Below, in pieces: positions 43,982-53,571 of a stretch of 64,000 bases of DNA. The notes under the pieces are model-generated. The model searched no databases. It had not been told where the DNA came from and saw only the letters and a program-made list of their open reading frames with translations. Numbering within the stretch: position 1 is the first letter of the stretch; every line of letters starts with the position of its first letter. Position numbers and translations under genes: made by a program. The stretch comes from SG8-30 sp963695085. GTDB taxonomy: Bacteria > Pseudomonadota > Gammaproteobacteria > Steroidobacterales > Steroidobacteraceae. The stretch spans positions 372,001 to 436,000 of the forward strand of contig CAVOFV010000003.1 in the NCBI GenBank assembly GCA_963695085.1, in the 5' to 3' direction.

Positions 43982-44458
43982 ATGGCGCTTTGGAAAGACA
44001 TCGTGAGAGACAGCACCGCCGAGGCCGCCCCGGATGCCGTGCCCGCCCGCCCCCGCCCCGAGTCCGTGCCGGCCGCCCAGGTTCCTGCGCCCGGCGCGCG
44101 CCGCGAGCTCAAGGAATCCGTCATCGCCACCGGGCTGACCTTCGAGGGCAAGATCGAGGGATCCGGCCATGTGCGCATCTCGGGCCGCTTCAAGGGCGAT
44201 GTGCACGTGGACGGCACGCTGACCATCGAGCAGGGTGCGCACCTCGCCGGCTCCGTGCAGGCCGGCGCGATCGTCATCGGTGGCGAGCTCGAGGGCAACA
44301 TCGAGTCGGCGAAGAGCGTCGACGTGCAGCAGACGGGCGTGATCAATGGCGACGTGACGACCGGCTCGCTGAGCGTGGCGGCCGGTGCCCGCATGCGCGG
44401 CCGTGCCGAGTTCGGCTGGAACGAAACCGGCAACCCGCGGCCCGTCGAACGCCGTTAG
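43982..44458 (+). CDS. Bactofilin family cytoskeletal protein
   Basis: A protein of 158 residues with the beta-helical bactofilin domain (about 47-140): VIATGLTFEGKIEGSGHVRISGRFKGDVHVDG and repeated hexad-like turns (AGSVQAGAIVIGGELEGNI). Bactofilins polymerise without nucleotides and organise cell-wall enzymes, stalks or poles. The N terminus (1-45) is proline-rich. The ATG at 43982 has GGAGG eight bases upstream. Its target in this organism is unknown. Confidence 0.93.
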   Translation: MALWKDIVRDSTAEAAPDAVPARPRPESVPAAQVPAPGARRELKESVIATGLTFEGKIEGSGHVRISGRFKGDVHVDGTLTIEQGAHLAGSVQAGAIVIGGELEGNIESAKSVDVQQTGVINGDVTTGSLSVAAGARMRGRAEFGWNETGNPRPVERR

Positions 44459-44476
44459 CCGCCGCGCGAGCCAGAC

Positions 44477-44824
44477 ATGAACGCCCGCGGCGCCGCGGCC
44501 GGCAAGACCCGGACCTGCCCGCACTGCCGGGTGACGATCCTGGAGAGCGCGGCCGTGTGCCCGGCCTGCCGGCATCACCTGCGCTTCGAGCCCAGCAAGC
44601 CGGATCAGCAGCCCGAGCCGGGCGAGGTGGCGCTGCGCGTCGAAGGCAGCTTCAGCCACCCGGCGCCTGGCGAGCCCCGTGAATACAGCGTGGTGGTCGT
44701 GATCCGCGACAGCCGCGGCGAGGAGATCGCCCGCAACGTGGTCGGCGTCGGCGCCCTCGCGCCCGGCGAGGAGCGTTCGGTGGACCTGACCGTCGAGATG
44801 TCGCGGCTGCCGCCGTTGAGCTAG
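44477..44824 (+). CDS. Small zinc-ribbon protein downstream of bactofilin
   Basis: A protein of 115 residues. Two CxxC pairs (CPHC and CPAC, residues about 14-31) form a zinc ribbon; the second half is a beta-rich domain (YSVVVVIRDSRGEEIARNVVGVGALAPGEERSVDLTVEM). It begins 19 bases after bactofilin, so they are likely one operon and may act together in cell shape or wall organisation. Function unknown. Confidence 0.75.
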   Translation: MNARGAAAGKTRTCPHCRVTILESAAVCPACRHHLRFEPSKPDQQPEPGEVALRVEGSFSHPAPGEPREYSVVVVIRDSRGEEIARNVVGVGALAPGEERSVDLTVEMSRLPPLS

Positions 44825-44894
44825 GAGCGTACGACCGGGGAGCGGCAGTCCGCGCGAGCGATGGCTCGGCCGTCGCACCGCCCGTTGCGGACCC

Positions 44895-45863
44895 CTAGGG
44901 AAATTCGATCGGCAGGGTCCCCTCGTTGACGCCGTCCAGCGCCAGCGGCCAGTGGCCGCCCGGCCACAGCAATTCCAGCGTGCGCCGCTGCGGCACGTAC
45001 ACGGCCGTGTACAGCGTGCCAAAGCCGCGGTTGAAAGCCAGCGAGTAGACCGGCGGCCGCAGGAACGCGGCGATGAACTCCTCGCGCGACGGCCGGCCGC
45101 GCGCCAGTTCATTCAGCAGGAACCGCTCGCGCTCGACCGAAGCGGTCGCCGCAGCATGCGTCGCCCACTCGACGCGTTCCTGGTGATTGGTCGCGACCAC
45201 CGCACGGCTGACGCTCGCCTTGCGGTCCGGGCCCAGGTAGACGGTGGCCCAGTCGCCGTGCGCGTCCAGCAGCGTGACGTTGTAGGCCATGTGGCACGGG
45301 ATGCGGCTGAGCGCGGCGGTCGCCTCGCCGACAGTGCCGCAGGTCTCGAGCACGTAGCGCAGGATGATCGGCACACCGAACCCGTCGCCGACCAGGCGCC
45401 GGCCGCCGAAGGTCAACGATACCGCCAGGCCCAGGTCGTTGACGCCGTCCAGCAGGCCGGACAGGCAGTCGCTCATGCCGAGCACCTGCCGTTCCAGCCA
45501 GTGCGTACGCAGCAACACGCCGTCGAAGGCGTGCTGACTGTAGTCGTAGTTGCGCACCAGCAGCGGTTCCTCGCCCTGCCAGACGGCCTGCGAGCAGGCG
45601 GTCAGGTAGGCCGGCGGGCAGTACAGGCTCAGGAACCTCGCCTCAGTGTCGCCGCCGCCGGCCAGCTTGCACAGCCGCCCCCAGACCGGCAGCAGCTCCG
45701 GCATGTACCGGGTCAGCGCGCGGCGGCATTCCAGGTAGGTGGGCCGGTCGCGCACCGACTCGCCCAGGTACCAGGCGCGATGCTGCGGCCACAGGCGCTC
45801 GAACAGGGCCTGCCAGCGCGCGCCGGGGCGTGCCTCGCTGATCAGCTGGAAGTCGATTTGCAC
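44895..45863 (-). CDS. C45-type acyltransferase/linear amide hydrolase
   Basis: A protein of 322 residues related to the acyl-CoA:6-aminopenicillanate acyltransferase family (peptidase C45) of the Ntn-hydrolase superfamily. The likely nucleophile is C90 in LTACSQAVW, followed by the conserved RNYDYS, GVNDLGLAVSLTFGG and a late VATNH (around 220-225). C90 lies about 90 residues from the N terminus, so autoprocessing would be needed to expose it. It could hydrolyse or transfer an acyl/amide group. Start is GTG at 45863. It is the last gene of the amidase-decarboxylase-ATP-grasp unit. Confidence 0.78.
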   Translation of the reverse strand: MQIDFQLISEARPGARWQALFERLWPQHRAWYLGESVRDRPTYLECRRALTRYMPELLPVWGRLCKLAGGGDTEARFLSLYCPPAYLTACSQAVWQGEEPLLVRNYDYSQHAFDGVLLRTHWLERQVLGMSDCLSGLLDGVNDLGLAVSLTFGGRRLVGDGFGVPIILRYVLETCGTVGEATAALSRIPCHMAYNVTLLDAHGDWATVYLGPDRKASVSRAVVATNHQERVEWATHAAATASVERERFLLNELARGRPSREEFIAAFLRPPVYSLAFNRGFGTLYTAVYVPQRRTLELLWPGGHWPLALDGVNEGTLPIEFP

Positions 45864-45888
45864 CGCGGTCGCCGCCCGGGAACGGCCG

Positions 45889-47349
45889 CTACAGGATCTT
45901 GTACCGGTGGTCCAGGTCGGGCGCCGGCGCCGCCGGCGACAGCGGCCGGCCGCGGTACATGGAGCGGATGCCGTGGATCCAGCGCTGCGCGCGCTCGGTC
46001 AGCTGGAACTTCGAGTTCATGACCCTGCCGCGCACCACCAGGATGCCCAGGTCGGCGCCCTCGTAGCGGTAGTCGCCCGGCTTGAGGATGCGCAGGAAGA
46101 ACGCCTCTCGCTCGGACTCGACCGCACGCCGGTGGTAGTCGAAGCGGTCGTACTCGATGCCGCCGTCGTCGCGCATGCGCCAGATGCCGGTGTCCGGCGC
46201 GGCGCTCAGCACGTCCAGCGTGTTCTCCGTGTGCTTGATGACGATCTGCGACCAGTTGTCGATGTTCTCGCGCGCCGCCCAGCGGGCGTTCAGCCCGTCG
46301 ATGTCGAGTTCGAACGGCACGTTCGAGAATTCGAGCAGGTGGAACAGGAACAGCGGCGCATCCGCGTGCGCGAAGGCCGCATGGTTGGTCATGGAACTGG
46401 CGCCCGTGATGCGCGGGTTGAGCTCGCCAAGGTACAGGTCGTTCGACTTGAGGTCTATCAGGAAGTCCAGCTCGAAGTAGCCGCGGTAGCCCTCCTTGCG
46501 CAGCTGCTCGCCGAACCGGAACGTGTAGTCGCGCGCCTTGTTGCGCAGCTTCTGCGTGAACGCGTCCGGGAAGATCTCGTTGCCGCACCAGCCGCCGCGG
46601 TAAGGGGTCAGCTCCTTGAAGCCGACCAGCTCGGTCATCAGCGGGCCGACGATCGTGCCGTTCCTGGTCGTGCAGGCCTCGATGGCCGAACCGCGGCAGC
46701 GGATCCGCTTCATCACCTTGATCTCGCCCTGGCCGACGATCTCGCCGGCATGCGCGCGGAAGTCGCGCTCGGACTTGATGAAGAAGGTGGTATGGCCGCT
46801 GTCGCCATAGGCCGACTGCAGCACCAGGTCGCGGCCCAGGCCGCCCTCGGTGGCCAGCTTGGTCAGGTGCCTGTAGTCCTTGATCTCCGCCAGCACGTTC
46901 GGCACGCTCGGCACGCCGGCCTTGTCGCCGATGCGCACCGTCGCGATCTTGTTGTCGACGCGGCTGCGCAGCTTGGCGCGCGGGAACCAAACGCGGCCGC
47001 CGATCTCGCGCGCCAGCTTCTCGGTCTGCCCGTCGAACATCAGGAACACGAACCGCGGCTTGCCGCCGCGCTGCTCGATCAGGTCGATCACCGACTTGTG
47101 CTGCAGCAGGTAGTTGTTGATGTCCTCGATGGACTGGAACTCCGCGTGCGGCATCTCGGGCGGGCAGAACACGTTGGGGTGCTTGCCGTCGTAGCAGTCG
47201 ATGTAGCTGATGAACTTGAAGTTGCGCACCCACTCGTCGATGCCCAGCAGGTTGAAATTCGTTGCGCTGACGAAGTAGATCGGCATCTCGTTGCGGTGGA
47301 AGAACCGCCGGATCTCCGAGATGTTGTGCAGCTTCTTTCTGGTCGCCAT
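45889..47349 (-). CDS. ATP-grasp ligase, biotin-carboxylase-like
   Basis: A protein of 486 residues with the ATP-grasp fold. The central domain has the nucleotide-binding DLVLQSAYGDSGHTTFFIKS (about 195-215), and the metal-binding strand LYLGELNPRITGASSMTNHAA (about 305-325). A large N-terminal domain (1-140) and C-terminal tail (from 370) flank it. It has no biotin-binding partner, so it is likely a ligase forming an amide, not a carboxylase. A strong AGGAGAAGGA lies upstream. Its position directly after the decarboxylase and before the C45-type enzyme suggests it joins the decarboxylation product to another acid. Confidence 0.82.
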   Translation of the reverse strand: MATRKKLHNISEIRRFFHRNEMPIYFVSATNFNLLGIDEWVRNFKFISYIDCYDGKHPNVFCPPEMPHAEFQSIEDINNYLLQHKSVIDLIEQRGGKPRFVFLMFDGQTEKLAREIGGRVWFPRAKLRSRVDNKIATVRIGDKAGVPSVPNVLAEIKDYRHLTKLATEGGLGRDLVLQSAYGDSGHTTFFIKSERDFRAHAGEIVGQGEIKVMKRIRCRGSAIEACTTRNGTIVGPLMTELVGFKELTPYRGGWCGNEIFPDAFTQKLRNKARDYTFRFGEQLRKEGYRGYFELDFLIDLKSNDLYLGELNPRITGASSMTNHAAFAHADAPLFLFHLLEFSNVPFELDIDGLNARWAARENIDNWSQIVIKHTENTLDVLSAAPDTGIWRMRDDGGIEYDRFDYHRRAVESEREAFFLRILKPGDYRYEGADLGILVVRGRVMNSKFQLTERAQRWIHGIRSMYRGRPLSPAAPAPDLDHRYKIL

Positions 47350-47390
47350 GAATCCTTCTCCTGTCGTGCGCCGCCCATGCGGCGTCCTGG

Positions 47391-50150
47391 TTACCGGGGC
47401 GCCGCCGCTGCCGCGGCCAGCGCCTGCTCGCCGAACACGCGCAGGCCCAGTTCGGGCTGGTAACCGTGAATCTCCTTGACGTCGAGTGCGCGCATGAACG
47501 CGACGATTTCCCGCGAAATGACCTGGCCCGGCACCAGGATCGGGAACCCGGGCGGATACGGAATCACGAACGAGGTGGACACCAGTTCGCGGCCCGCGTC
47601 CAGCGCCTGCCCGATCGAGTCGTCGTCGAGCCGGAAATACTCGCAGCGCTTCTCATCGTAGGCGCGGAAGAACGCCGCGCGGATGTCGCCCTCCGGGGTA
47701 TCGGTGCCGTCCCCCGCACGGAACGCGTCGTGGAAACGGCTGAAGTCCGGCAGCGGCGGCAGGTCCTGCATCAGCGAGCGCACCTTCTTCTCGAAGGCCT
47801 TGCGCTCCATGCCACCGCCGTCGTCGAGCCGCTCGTCAAGCTCGCGCGCGATCTGCACCAGCACCTCGATCAGGTAGGCCACCGACGAGCGCGTCGTGCC
47901 GATGTTGGTCATCAGCAGCACGGTATTGCGCGAGGTCTTGTTGACCTGGATGCCGTGGCGGTCCATCAGCACCGCCGTCTTGAAGGTGTCGCCGTCATAG
48001 CCGGTGCCGCCCACCGCCAGCGTGATGCGCGACGGGTCGATCGCGAACTCGTCCTCGGACCACGCGTCCCACACCTCGCTCCACGCGCCCTCGTTGTCGA
48101 GGTAGGAATCGACGCCCGAGCTGCGATATTCGGCCGGCACCATGTCGCGCACCGACAGCACGCGAAAGTATTTCTTCAGCAGCGGATGAGTGTTGACCGT
48201 CTTGCGGATCGCCATCGCCGTCTCCACCTGCTTCTGCACCAGGTCGAGGCCCTCCAGCTCCACCTGCCGGCGGCCGATGTCCAGCGAGGCGAGGATCTGG
48301 TAGTTGGGCGAGGTCGACGTGTGGGTCATGTAGGCCTCATTGAAGGCCTGTGCCACCTCGCCCTTGAAGTCCTGGTCGCGCACGTGGATCGCGGATCCCT
48401 GCCGCAGCGCGGTCAGCGTCTTGTGCGTGGACTGGGTCGCATACACGCGGACGCGCACCTGGTCCGGGTCGGGCAGCAGCCGCGTTGCCGCCAGCCGCTC
48501 TGCATCCGCGCCCTTGAGCTCCGCCTGCTGCGCCGCGTAGCGCGCCCGGTAGGCCGGGTCGGCGTACCGTTCCCGCAGCACCTTGGCGCAATGCATGGCG
48601 GTGCGCTGCCGGTAGATCGTGCCGAACCGCGCGAACGCGAACCAGGCCTCGTCCCACAGGAACACCAGGTCCGGCTTGATCGCCAGGCATTCCTCCATCA
48701 CCCGCTCGACGTTGTAGACCACGCCGTCGAAAGTGCAGTTGGTGAGCAGCAGCATCCGCACGCGATCGAGCTTGCCGGCGGCCTTCAGCTGCAGCAGCCG
48801 GTGTTTGATCTCCCGCAGCGGCACGGCGCCGTACATGGAGTACTCGTTGAGCGGGTAGCTGTCCAGGTACACGACCTGCGCGCCGCCCAGCACCATGCCG
48901 TAGTGGTGCGACTTGTGGCAGTCGCGGTCCACCAGCACGATGTCGCCGGGGCGCACGATGGCCTGCACCACGATCTTGTTGCAGGTCGAGGTGCCGTTGG
49001 TGGCGAAGTAGGTGCGGTCGGCGCCGAAGGCGCGCGCCGCATATTCCTGCGCGCGCTTCAGCGAACCGGTCGGGGCCAGCAGCGAGTCCAGGCCGCCGGA
49101 GGTCGCCGAAGTCTCGGCCAGGAAGATGTTCATGCCGTAGAAATCGGCCATGTCGCCGATCCAGTTGGAGCGCACGATCGACTTGCCGCGGCTGATCGGC
49201 AGCGCGTGGAACACGCCGGTCGGGCGTCGCGAGTACTGCTTCAGGGCGTTGAAGAACGGCGTCTCGTAGCGCGCGTCCACACCGCGCAGGATGTTGACGT
49301 GCAGTTCCAGGTAATCGTCCTGGTTATAAAAGACGCGCCGGCAGCCCTTCAGGCCGAGGCCGGCGACGTCCTCCACGGACTCGTCGCTGATCAGGTAGAT
49401 GTCCACTTCGGGCCGCAGCTCGTTGACGAGCCGGCACAGCTCCGCTTCCCAGGTGTCCGGGTCGTAGCCCTCGAAGTCGCGGCCGGCCACGCGCAACAGG
49501 TAGCGGCGCAGGAACGGAATCTCGTTGCGTGACTTGAGCTCGAGTCCGGGATGGATCACGACGCTCTGGATGTTGAAGTTGAACAGCGCCGCGATCAGCG
49601 CGTCCTCGAAACTCGGCACGAAGACCGGTTCGTAGGTGAAGCTGTCGTCGGCGCGACGCACCCGGCGCAGCGCCTTGCGCTGCGCCTCTTCCTGCGGCGG
49701 CGTCAGCACGTCGACGATCAGCACCTCGAAGTATGGCGGCGCGCCCGTCGCCAGCTCCGCTCGGTCGTCGGACAGTTCCTCGCGCAGGTCGACGGGCTCT
49801 TCCTCGACTTCCGCCGGGCGGCGCGAGCGGCGCCGGTAGGAGCCGCTGACCAGCGCCCGCACGACCAGCGACACGGTGGCCGACAGCTCCTCGTGCTGGC
49901 CGCGTTCCAGCATCTGCCACAGCGACTGCCAGGCGGCGCGGCCCGGGAACGCCCAGTAGAACTCGATCGGTTCCAGCGCCACCAGCAGCTCGCGGGCGCG
50001 CGCCTCGAATGCCGCGCCATCGCCGTCCGCAGCGCCCGCCAGGCGCGCGCAGGCCGCCTTCAGGTGGGTCCACCGATCCGCCCGCAACTGCGATGCGCTG
50101 TAGTATTCCGTCAGCGACGGCTTCTGCTTGCCCTGCTTGCTGTCTTCCAA
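47391..50150 (-). CDS. Orn/Lys/Arg-type PLP decarboxylase
   Basis: A large protein of 919 residues, fold-type I, resembling bacterial biodegradative ornithine/lysine/arginine decarboxylases. An N-terminal wing domain (about 130-290) is followed by the PLP domain: FATNGTSTCNKIVVQ, VDRDCHKSHHYGMV, FLWDEAWFAF and the PLP lysine K577 in STHKTLTALRQGS. The C-terminal domain has YPPGFPILVPGQ. It is longer than the usual 710-750 residues because of an extra N-terminal region. The start is TTG at 50150 with AGGAGG seven bases upstream. The amino acid used is unknown, but the fold favours a basic amino acid. Confidence 0.88.
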   Translation of the reverse strand: MEDSKQGKQKPSLTEYYSASQLRADRWTHLKAACARLAGAADGDGAAFEARARELLVALEPIEFYWAFPGRAAWQSLWQMLERGQHEELSATVSLVVRALVSGSYRRRSRRPAEVEEEPVDLREELSDDRAELATGAPPYFEVLIVDVLTPPQEEAQRKALRRVRRADDSFTYEPVFVPSFEDALIAALFNFNIQSVVIHPGLELKSRNEIPFLRRYLLRVAGRDFEGYDPDTWEAELCRLVNELRPEVDIYLISDESVEDVAGLGLKGCRRVFYNQDDYLELHVNILRGVDARYETPFFNALKQYSRRPTGVFHALPISRGKSIVRSNWIGDMADFYGMNIFLAETSATSGGLDSLLAPTGSLKRAQEYAARAFGADRTYFATNGTSTCNKIVVQAIVRPGDIVLVDRDCHKSHHYGMVLGGAQVVYLDSYPLNEYSMYGAVPLREIKHRLLQLKAAGKLDRVRMLLLTNCTFDGVVYNVERVMEECLAIKPDLVFLWDEAWFAFARFGTIYRQRTAMHCAKVLRERYADPAYRARYAAQQAELKGADAERLAATRLLPDPDQVRVRVYATQSTHKTLTALRQGSAIHVRDQDFKGEVAQAFNEAYMTHTSTSPNYQILASLDIGRRQVELEGLDLVQKQVETAMAIRKTVNTHPLLKKYFRVLSVRDMVPAEYRSSGVDSYLDNEGAWSEVWDAWSEDEFAIDPSRITLAVGGTGYDGDTFKTAVLMDRHGIQVNKTSRNTVLLMTNIGTTRSSVAYLIEVLVQIARELDERLDDGGGMERKAFEKKVRSLMQDLPPLPDFSRFHDAFRAGDGTDTPEGDIRAAFFRAYDEKRCEYFRLDDDSIGQALDAGRELVSTSFVIPYPPGFPILVPGQVISREIVAFMRALDVKEIHGYQPELGLRVFGEQALAAAAAAPR

Positions 50151-50175
50151 ATGTCCTCCTCCTGGGCGCGCCGCG

Positions 50176-51045
50176 TCATGGGCGTCGCCGCGCCCGCTTG
50201 GGCATCTCGAGCGGCCCGAGCGTGTCCAGGTACGCCCTGGCCTTGGCGGTGCGGCCGTACACGGGCAGCTCGAACTGCCGGTCGCGGAAGCTCTTGAGCG
50301 GCTGGCCCAGCCCGTGCAGCCCGCGCTTGCGCTGGCGCCGCACGACCTCGAGGTCGATCTCCACCGGGATCGTCTCGTCGGCGCCCCCGGCCTGGTGAAT
50401 CACCGTGCCGGCCGGGTCGATGACCGCGGAACGGCCGTAGCCGCCTGGGCCGAGGCCATTGATGTCGAAGACGTAGCACTGGAACTGCGCTGCGCTGGCC
50501 CGCGCGATGGCCAGCTCTACGTCGCGATCGATGGTGCCGGTCAGCACCGGGTGCAGCAGCACCTCTGCGCCCATGGCGACCAGCGAGCGCGTCGTCTCCG
50601 GGAACCATATATCGTAACAGATCGACAGGCCGAATTTTCCGACGCCCGGCACGTCGAACACGCAGAACTCGCGGCCTGGCTCGACGCCAGCCTCGTAAGG
50701 CTGAAAGGGCATCATCTTGCGATAGCGCGTCACCACCGTGCCGTCGGGCGCGATGACTGACGCCGTGTTGTACAGCTTGCCGTCGGCGGCCCGCTCGAAG
50801 GTCGAGCCCGGGATCAGCCAGACCTTGTGTTCGGCGGCCGCCGCCTGCAGCGCCGCCTCCTCGGGCCCCGGCAGGCTGACCGGGTGGCTGTGCAAGGGCC
50901 CGCACTGGGCCAGCTCGCTGAACATCACCATGTCCACCCAGGGGAAGCGCGCCGTCAGGATGGCCAGGCGGTTCAGCACTGCCTCGACGTTGGACCGGCC
51001 GGCCGGCACGTACATCTGCACGCCGGCGATTGCGAAAGGGACCAT
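50176..51045 (-). CDS. Nitrilase-superfamily carbon-nitrogen hydrolase
   Basis: A protein of 289 residues with the catalytic triad of the superfamily: E44 (FSELAQCG), K110 (YRKMMPF) and C143 (LSICYDIWFPE). Members hydrolyse amides, carbamoyl groups or nitriles. It is close in layout to aliphatic amidases and N-carbamoylputrescine amidases. It is first in the unit; the decarboxylase starts 25 bases after its stop. Together they suggest processing of an amine or amide intermediate. Confidence 0.88.
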   Translation of the reverse strand: MVPFAIAGVQMYVPAGRSNVEAVLNRLAILTARFPWVDMVMFSELAQCGPLHSHPVSLPGPEEAALQAAAAEHKVWLIPGSTFERAADGKLYNTASVIAPDGTVVTRYRKMMPFQPYEAGVEPGREFCVFDVPGVGKFGLSICYDIWFPETTRSLVAMGAEVLLHPVLTGTIDRDVELAIARASAAQFQCYVFDINGLGPGGYGRSAVIDPAGTVIHQAGGADETIPVEIDLEVVRRQRKRGLHGLGQPLKSFRDRQFELPVYGRTAKARAYLDTLGPLEMPKRARRRP

Positions 51046-51406
51046 CTTGGGAGTTCCATGACCCGGCCAGAATGGCCGTGGTTTTCATTCTCGGGGTCCG
51101 TAGCCCCCGCGGCAAGCGTGGCGCGGCCAGCGACGCTATCGGCCGGAAACAGCTCAGGCGACACCTGGCGCCGACGCCGGCCGCTGCGGCCTGCCGGCGC
51201 CGGCCCTTCGGGTTTCCGACATCAACCCCAGTCTGGAATGAGGCAAAATGCTCCGGGGCTCCTGCGCCGGCGGAGTGTTGCGACCCGAAACATGGCGGGT
51301 TGCGACGCCGACGTTTGCTTGGAGCCGGGACTGCCGTGCCGGGCCCCGTGCCGGGCGGAGGGGGTTCCACGAACTGAGTTTCGGGCCCGATTCCTGGAGT
51401 CACCAA
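51046..51406. promoter_or_regulatory. Divergent region between the amidase unit and the cytochrome locus
   Basis: Three hundred and sixty-one bases without a credible gene. The open frame through it belongs to the cytochrome gene but precedes its start. It presumably holds promoters for both directions. No clear operator palindrome or sigma-70 hexamer pair is visible; GGAG (51396-51399) is the Shine-Dalgarno for the cytochrome. Confidence 0.4.
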
Positions 51407-53455
51407 GTGAGCAGCATGTCCTCGCCTGCCGCGACCTGCCTTTCCGCCCTCCGCACGGGCGGCGCCCGGCAAGCCCTTCTGCTAACCGCCCTGGCGCTTT
51501 CGCTGGCGCTTGCCATCCCGGCCGCCGCGCAGGCGCAGGACGCGCCACAGGCGATCCCCAACGACCGCTGCTTCAGCTGTCACCTGGCCTTGCACGAGAG
51601 CGAGTTCGGCGCCTCCAAGCACCGGCGGCTGGACTGCACGACCTGCCACACCGATGCGCTGACCACGCGCCACCCGCGCAACGACCTGGGCCCGGTCTCC
51701 GTCACGGCCTGCGAAGGCTGCCACGCGGAGTCGATCTCGACGTTCCGCGGGTCCGTGCACAGCCAGCGCGCGCACCTCGACGACGACGCGGCGAACTGCG
51801 GCAAGTGCCACGGCGACGTGCACACGCTGCCGCGCCGCCCCGGGCTCGAGGCGCCGCTGTCGCCCATCAACCAGATGCGGACCTGCGGCCAGTGCCACAA
51901 CGACATGATGGAGGGCTACCTGCACAGCTCGCACGCCAAGGCGCGGCTGGTGAAGGGCCTGAACTCGGCACCGGCCTGCACCGACTGCCACGGCACGCAC
52001 GACATCGTCGACAAGGCCAACGGGGAATCCCGCACTTCGCGCAAGCACAGCCCGGAGACCTGCGGCACCTGCCACGAATTCGTGCTCACCACGTGGCGCG
52101 ACGGCGGCGCCCACGGAAGGATCTGGCAGGAAGGGTCAGGCAAGGGCCCGATCTGCATCGACTGCCACCAGGCGCACGACATCCAGGACCCGACCAGCCT
52201 CGAGATGCGCCAGCATTTCCCCGACGAGTGCGGCAACTGTCACGAGAAGTACAACGAGACCTACCGCAACAGTTTTCACGGTCAGGCCACGGCACTCGGC
52301 CGCCGGGCCGTGGCCATGTGCACCGACTGCCATACGCCGCACGAGAACCTGGCCAAGACCGACCCGGCCTCGAGCATCCACCCGGACAACCTCGCGAAGA
52401 CCTGCGGCACCTGCCACGAGGGCAAGCTGGGCGCGGGCTTCCTGTCCTTCGACCCGCACAATGACCCGACCGACCCGGACGACAACTTCCTCGTCTACAT
52501 CACCTATGTCGCGATGGTCGGCCTGCTGATCGGCGTGTTCGCCTTCTTCGGCCTGCACGGCCTGTTGTGGATGCAGCGCATCGTCGTCGCCAAGCTGCGT
52601 GGCGAGATCAGGACTTTCCCGCACACGGGCCCCGGGAAGTACGTGAGGCGCTTCACGCGTGGCCAGATCGGCACGCACATCACGGTCGTGACCAGCTTCC
52701 TGCTGCTGGCCGCCACCGGCCTGCCGCTCAAGTTCTCGGCCGAGCCCTGGGCGGCGCAGGTGGCAGACCTGCTCGGCGGCCAGGAGACCATGGGCTTCCT
52801 GCACCGGCTGGCCGCGATCGTCACCTTCGGCTACTTCGGCTTCCACGTCGTCACGATGCTCATCAAGTCGTTCAGGCGCGAGCATCGCGACATGCTGTGG
52901 GGACCGCGGTCGCTGGTGCCGCAGCCGGTCGACCTGTTCGACCTGCTGGCCAACCTCAGGTACTTCCTGTACATGGGCCCGCAGCCGAAGTTCGACCGCT
53001 GGACGTACTGGGAGAAGTTCGACTACATGGCGGTGTTCTGGGGCGTGGCGGTCATCGGCCTGTCCGGCCTGATGCTGTGGCTCCCGGAGTTCTTCACGTC
53101 GTTCCTGCCCGGCTGGGTGCTGAACGTCGCGTGGATCATCCATGCCGAGGAAGCGCTGCTGGCCACCGGCTTCATCTTCCTGTTCCACTTCTTCCACACG
53201 CACCTGCGGCCGGAGAGCTTCCCGCTCGACCCGGTGATCTTCCTCGGCAAGATGCCGCTGGAGCGCTTCAAGCACGAGCGGCCGCTTGAATACAGGCGCC
53301 TGGTGGACACCGGGCAGCTCGAGGCGCTGCTCGAAGATCCGCCGACCGACGGCCAGGTGCGGCGCGCCTACATCTTCGGCTTCACGGCCCTCACGATCGG
53401 CATCGCGCTGGCGTTCTTCATCTTCATTTCGCTGCTCGGGAGCATTCTCGGCTGA
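51407..53455 (+). CDS. Eleven-heme cytochrome c fused to a membrane cytochrome b domain
   Basis: A protein of 682 residues. After a signal peptide (about 21-43, cleaved near AQA-QD) there are eleven CXXCH heme motifs between residues 55 and 336. The rest (from about 362) is membrane-bound with several histidines in helices (GFLHRLAAIVTFGYFGFHVV, HAEEALLATGFIFLFHFFHTH), matching a formate dehydrogenase/hydrogenase-type diheme cytochrome b. This layout is that of CbcL-like quinol oxidases: electrons from quinol pass through the b hemes to the periplasmic c hemes. GTG at 51407 has GGAG at a good distance; ATG at 51416 is the alternative. It is the first gene of the cytochrome locus. Confidence 0.9.
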   Translation: MSSMSSPAATCLSALRTGGARQALLLTALALSLALAIPAAAQAQDAPQAIPNDRCFSCHLALHESEFGASKHRRLDCTTCHTDALTTRHPRNDLGPVSVTACEGCHAESISTFRGSVHSQRAHLDDDAANCGKCHGDVHTLPRRPGLEAPLSPINQMRTCGQCHNDMMEGYLHSSHAKARLVKGLNSAPACTDCHGTHDIVDKANGESRTSRKHSPETCGTCHEFVLTTWRDGGAHGRIWQEGSGKGPICIDCHQAHDIQDPTSLEMRQHFPDECGNCHEKYNETYRNSFHGQATALGRRAVAMCTDCHTPHENLAKTDPASSIHPDNLAKTCGTCHEGKLGAGFLSFDPHNDPTDPDDNFLVYITYVAMVGLLIGVFAFFGLHGLLWMQRIVVAKLRGEIRTFPHTGPGKYVRRFTRGQIGTHITVVTSFLLLAATGLPLKFSAEPWAAQVADLLGGQETMGFLHRLAAIVTFGYFGFHVVTMLIKSFRREHRDMLWGPRSLVPQPVDLFDLLANLRYFLYMGPQPKFDRWTYWEKFDYMAVFWGVAVIGLSGLMLWLPEFFTSFLPGWVLNVAWIIHAEEALLATGFIFLFHFFHTHLRPESFPLDPVIFLGKMPLERFKHERPLEYRRLVDTGQLEALLEDPPTDGQVRRAYIFGFTALTIGIALAFFIFISLLGSILG

Positions 53456-53486
53456 GCGGCGTTATGATCTGACGAGGCTCGCTCCC

Positions 53487-53513
53487 CCGCCCGCGGCCCG
53501 GCAGCGCGGGCGG
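53487..53513. other. GC-rich hairpin between two cytochrome genes
   Basis: A perfect nine-pair inverted repeat CCGCCCGCG (53487-53495)/CGCGGGCGG (53505-53513), 32 bases after the upstream stop and without a T tract. It may limit or stabilise the transcript rather than end it. Confidence 0.4.
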
Positions 53514-53571
53514 CGAGGCGCGGCGCACACGGCGCCCGGATGAGTCCCAAACGTCACGGCAAGGACCAACG

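Noticed and set aside
47466..49532. A 688-codon frame antisense to the decarboxylase
   Set aside because: Composition shows it is a GC-bias shadow; the decarboxylase has all catalytic motifs.
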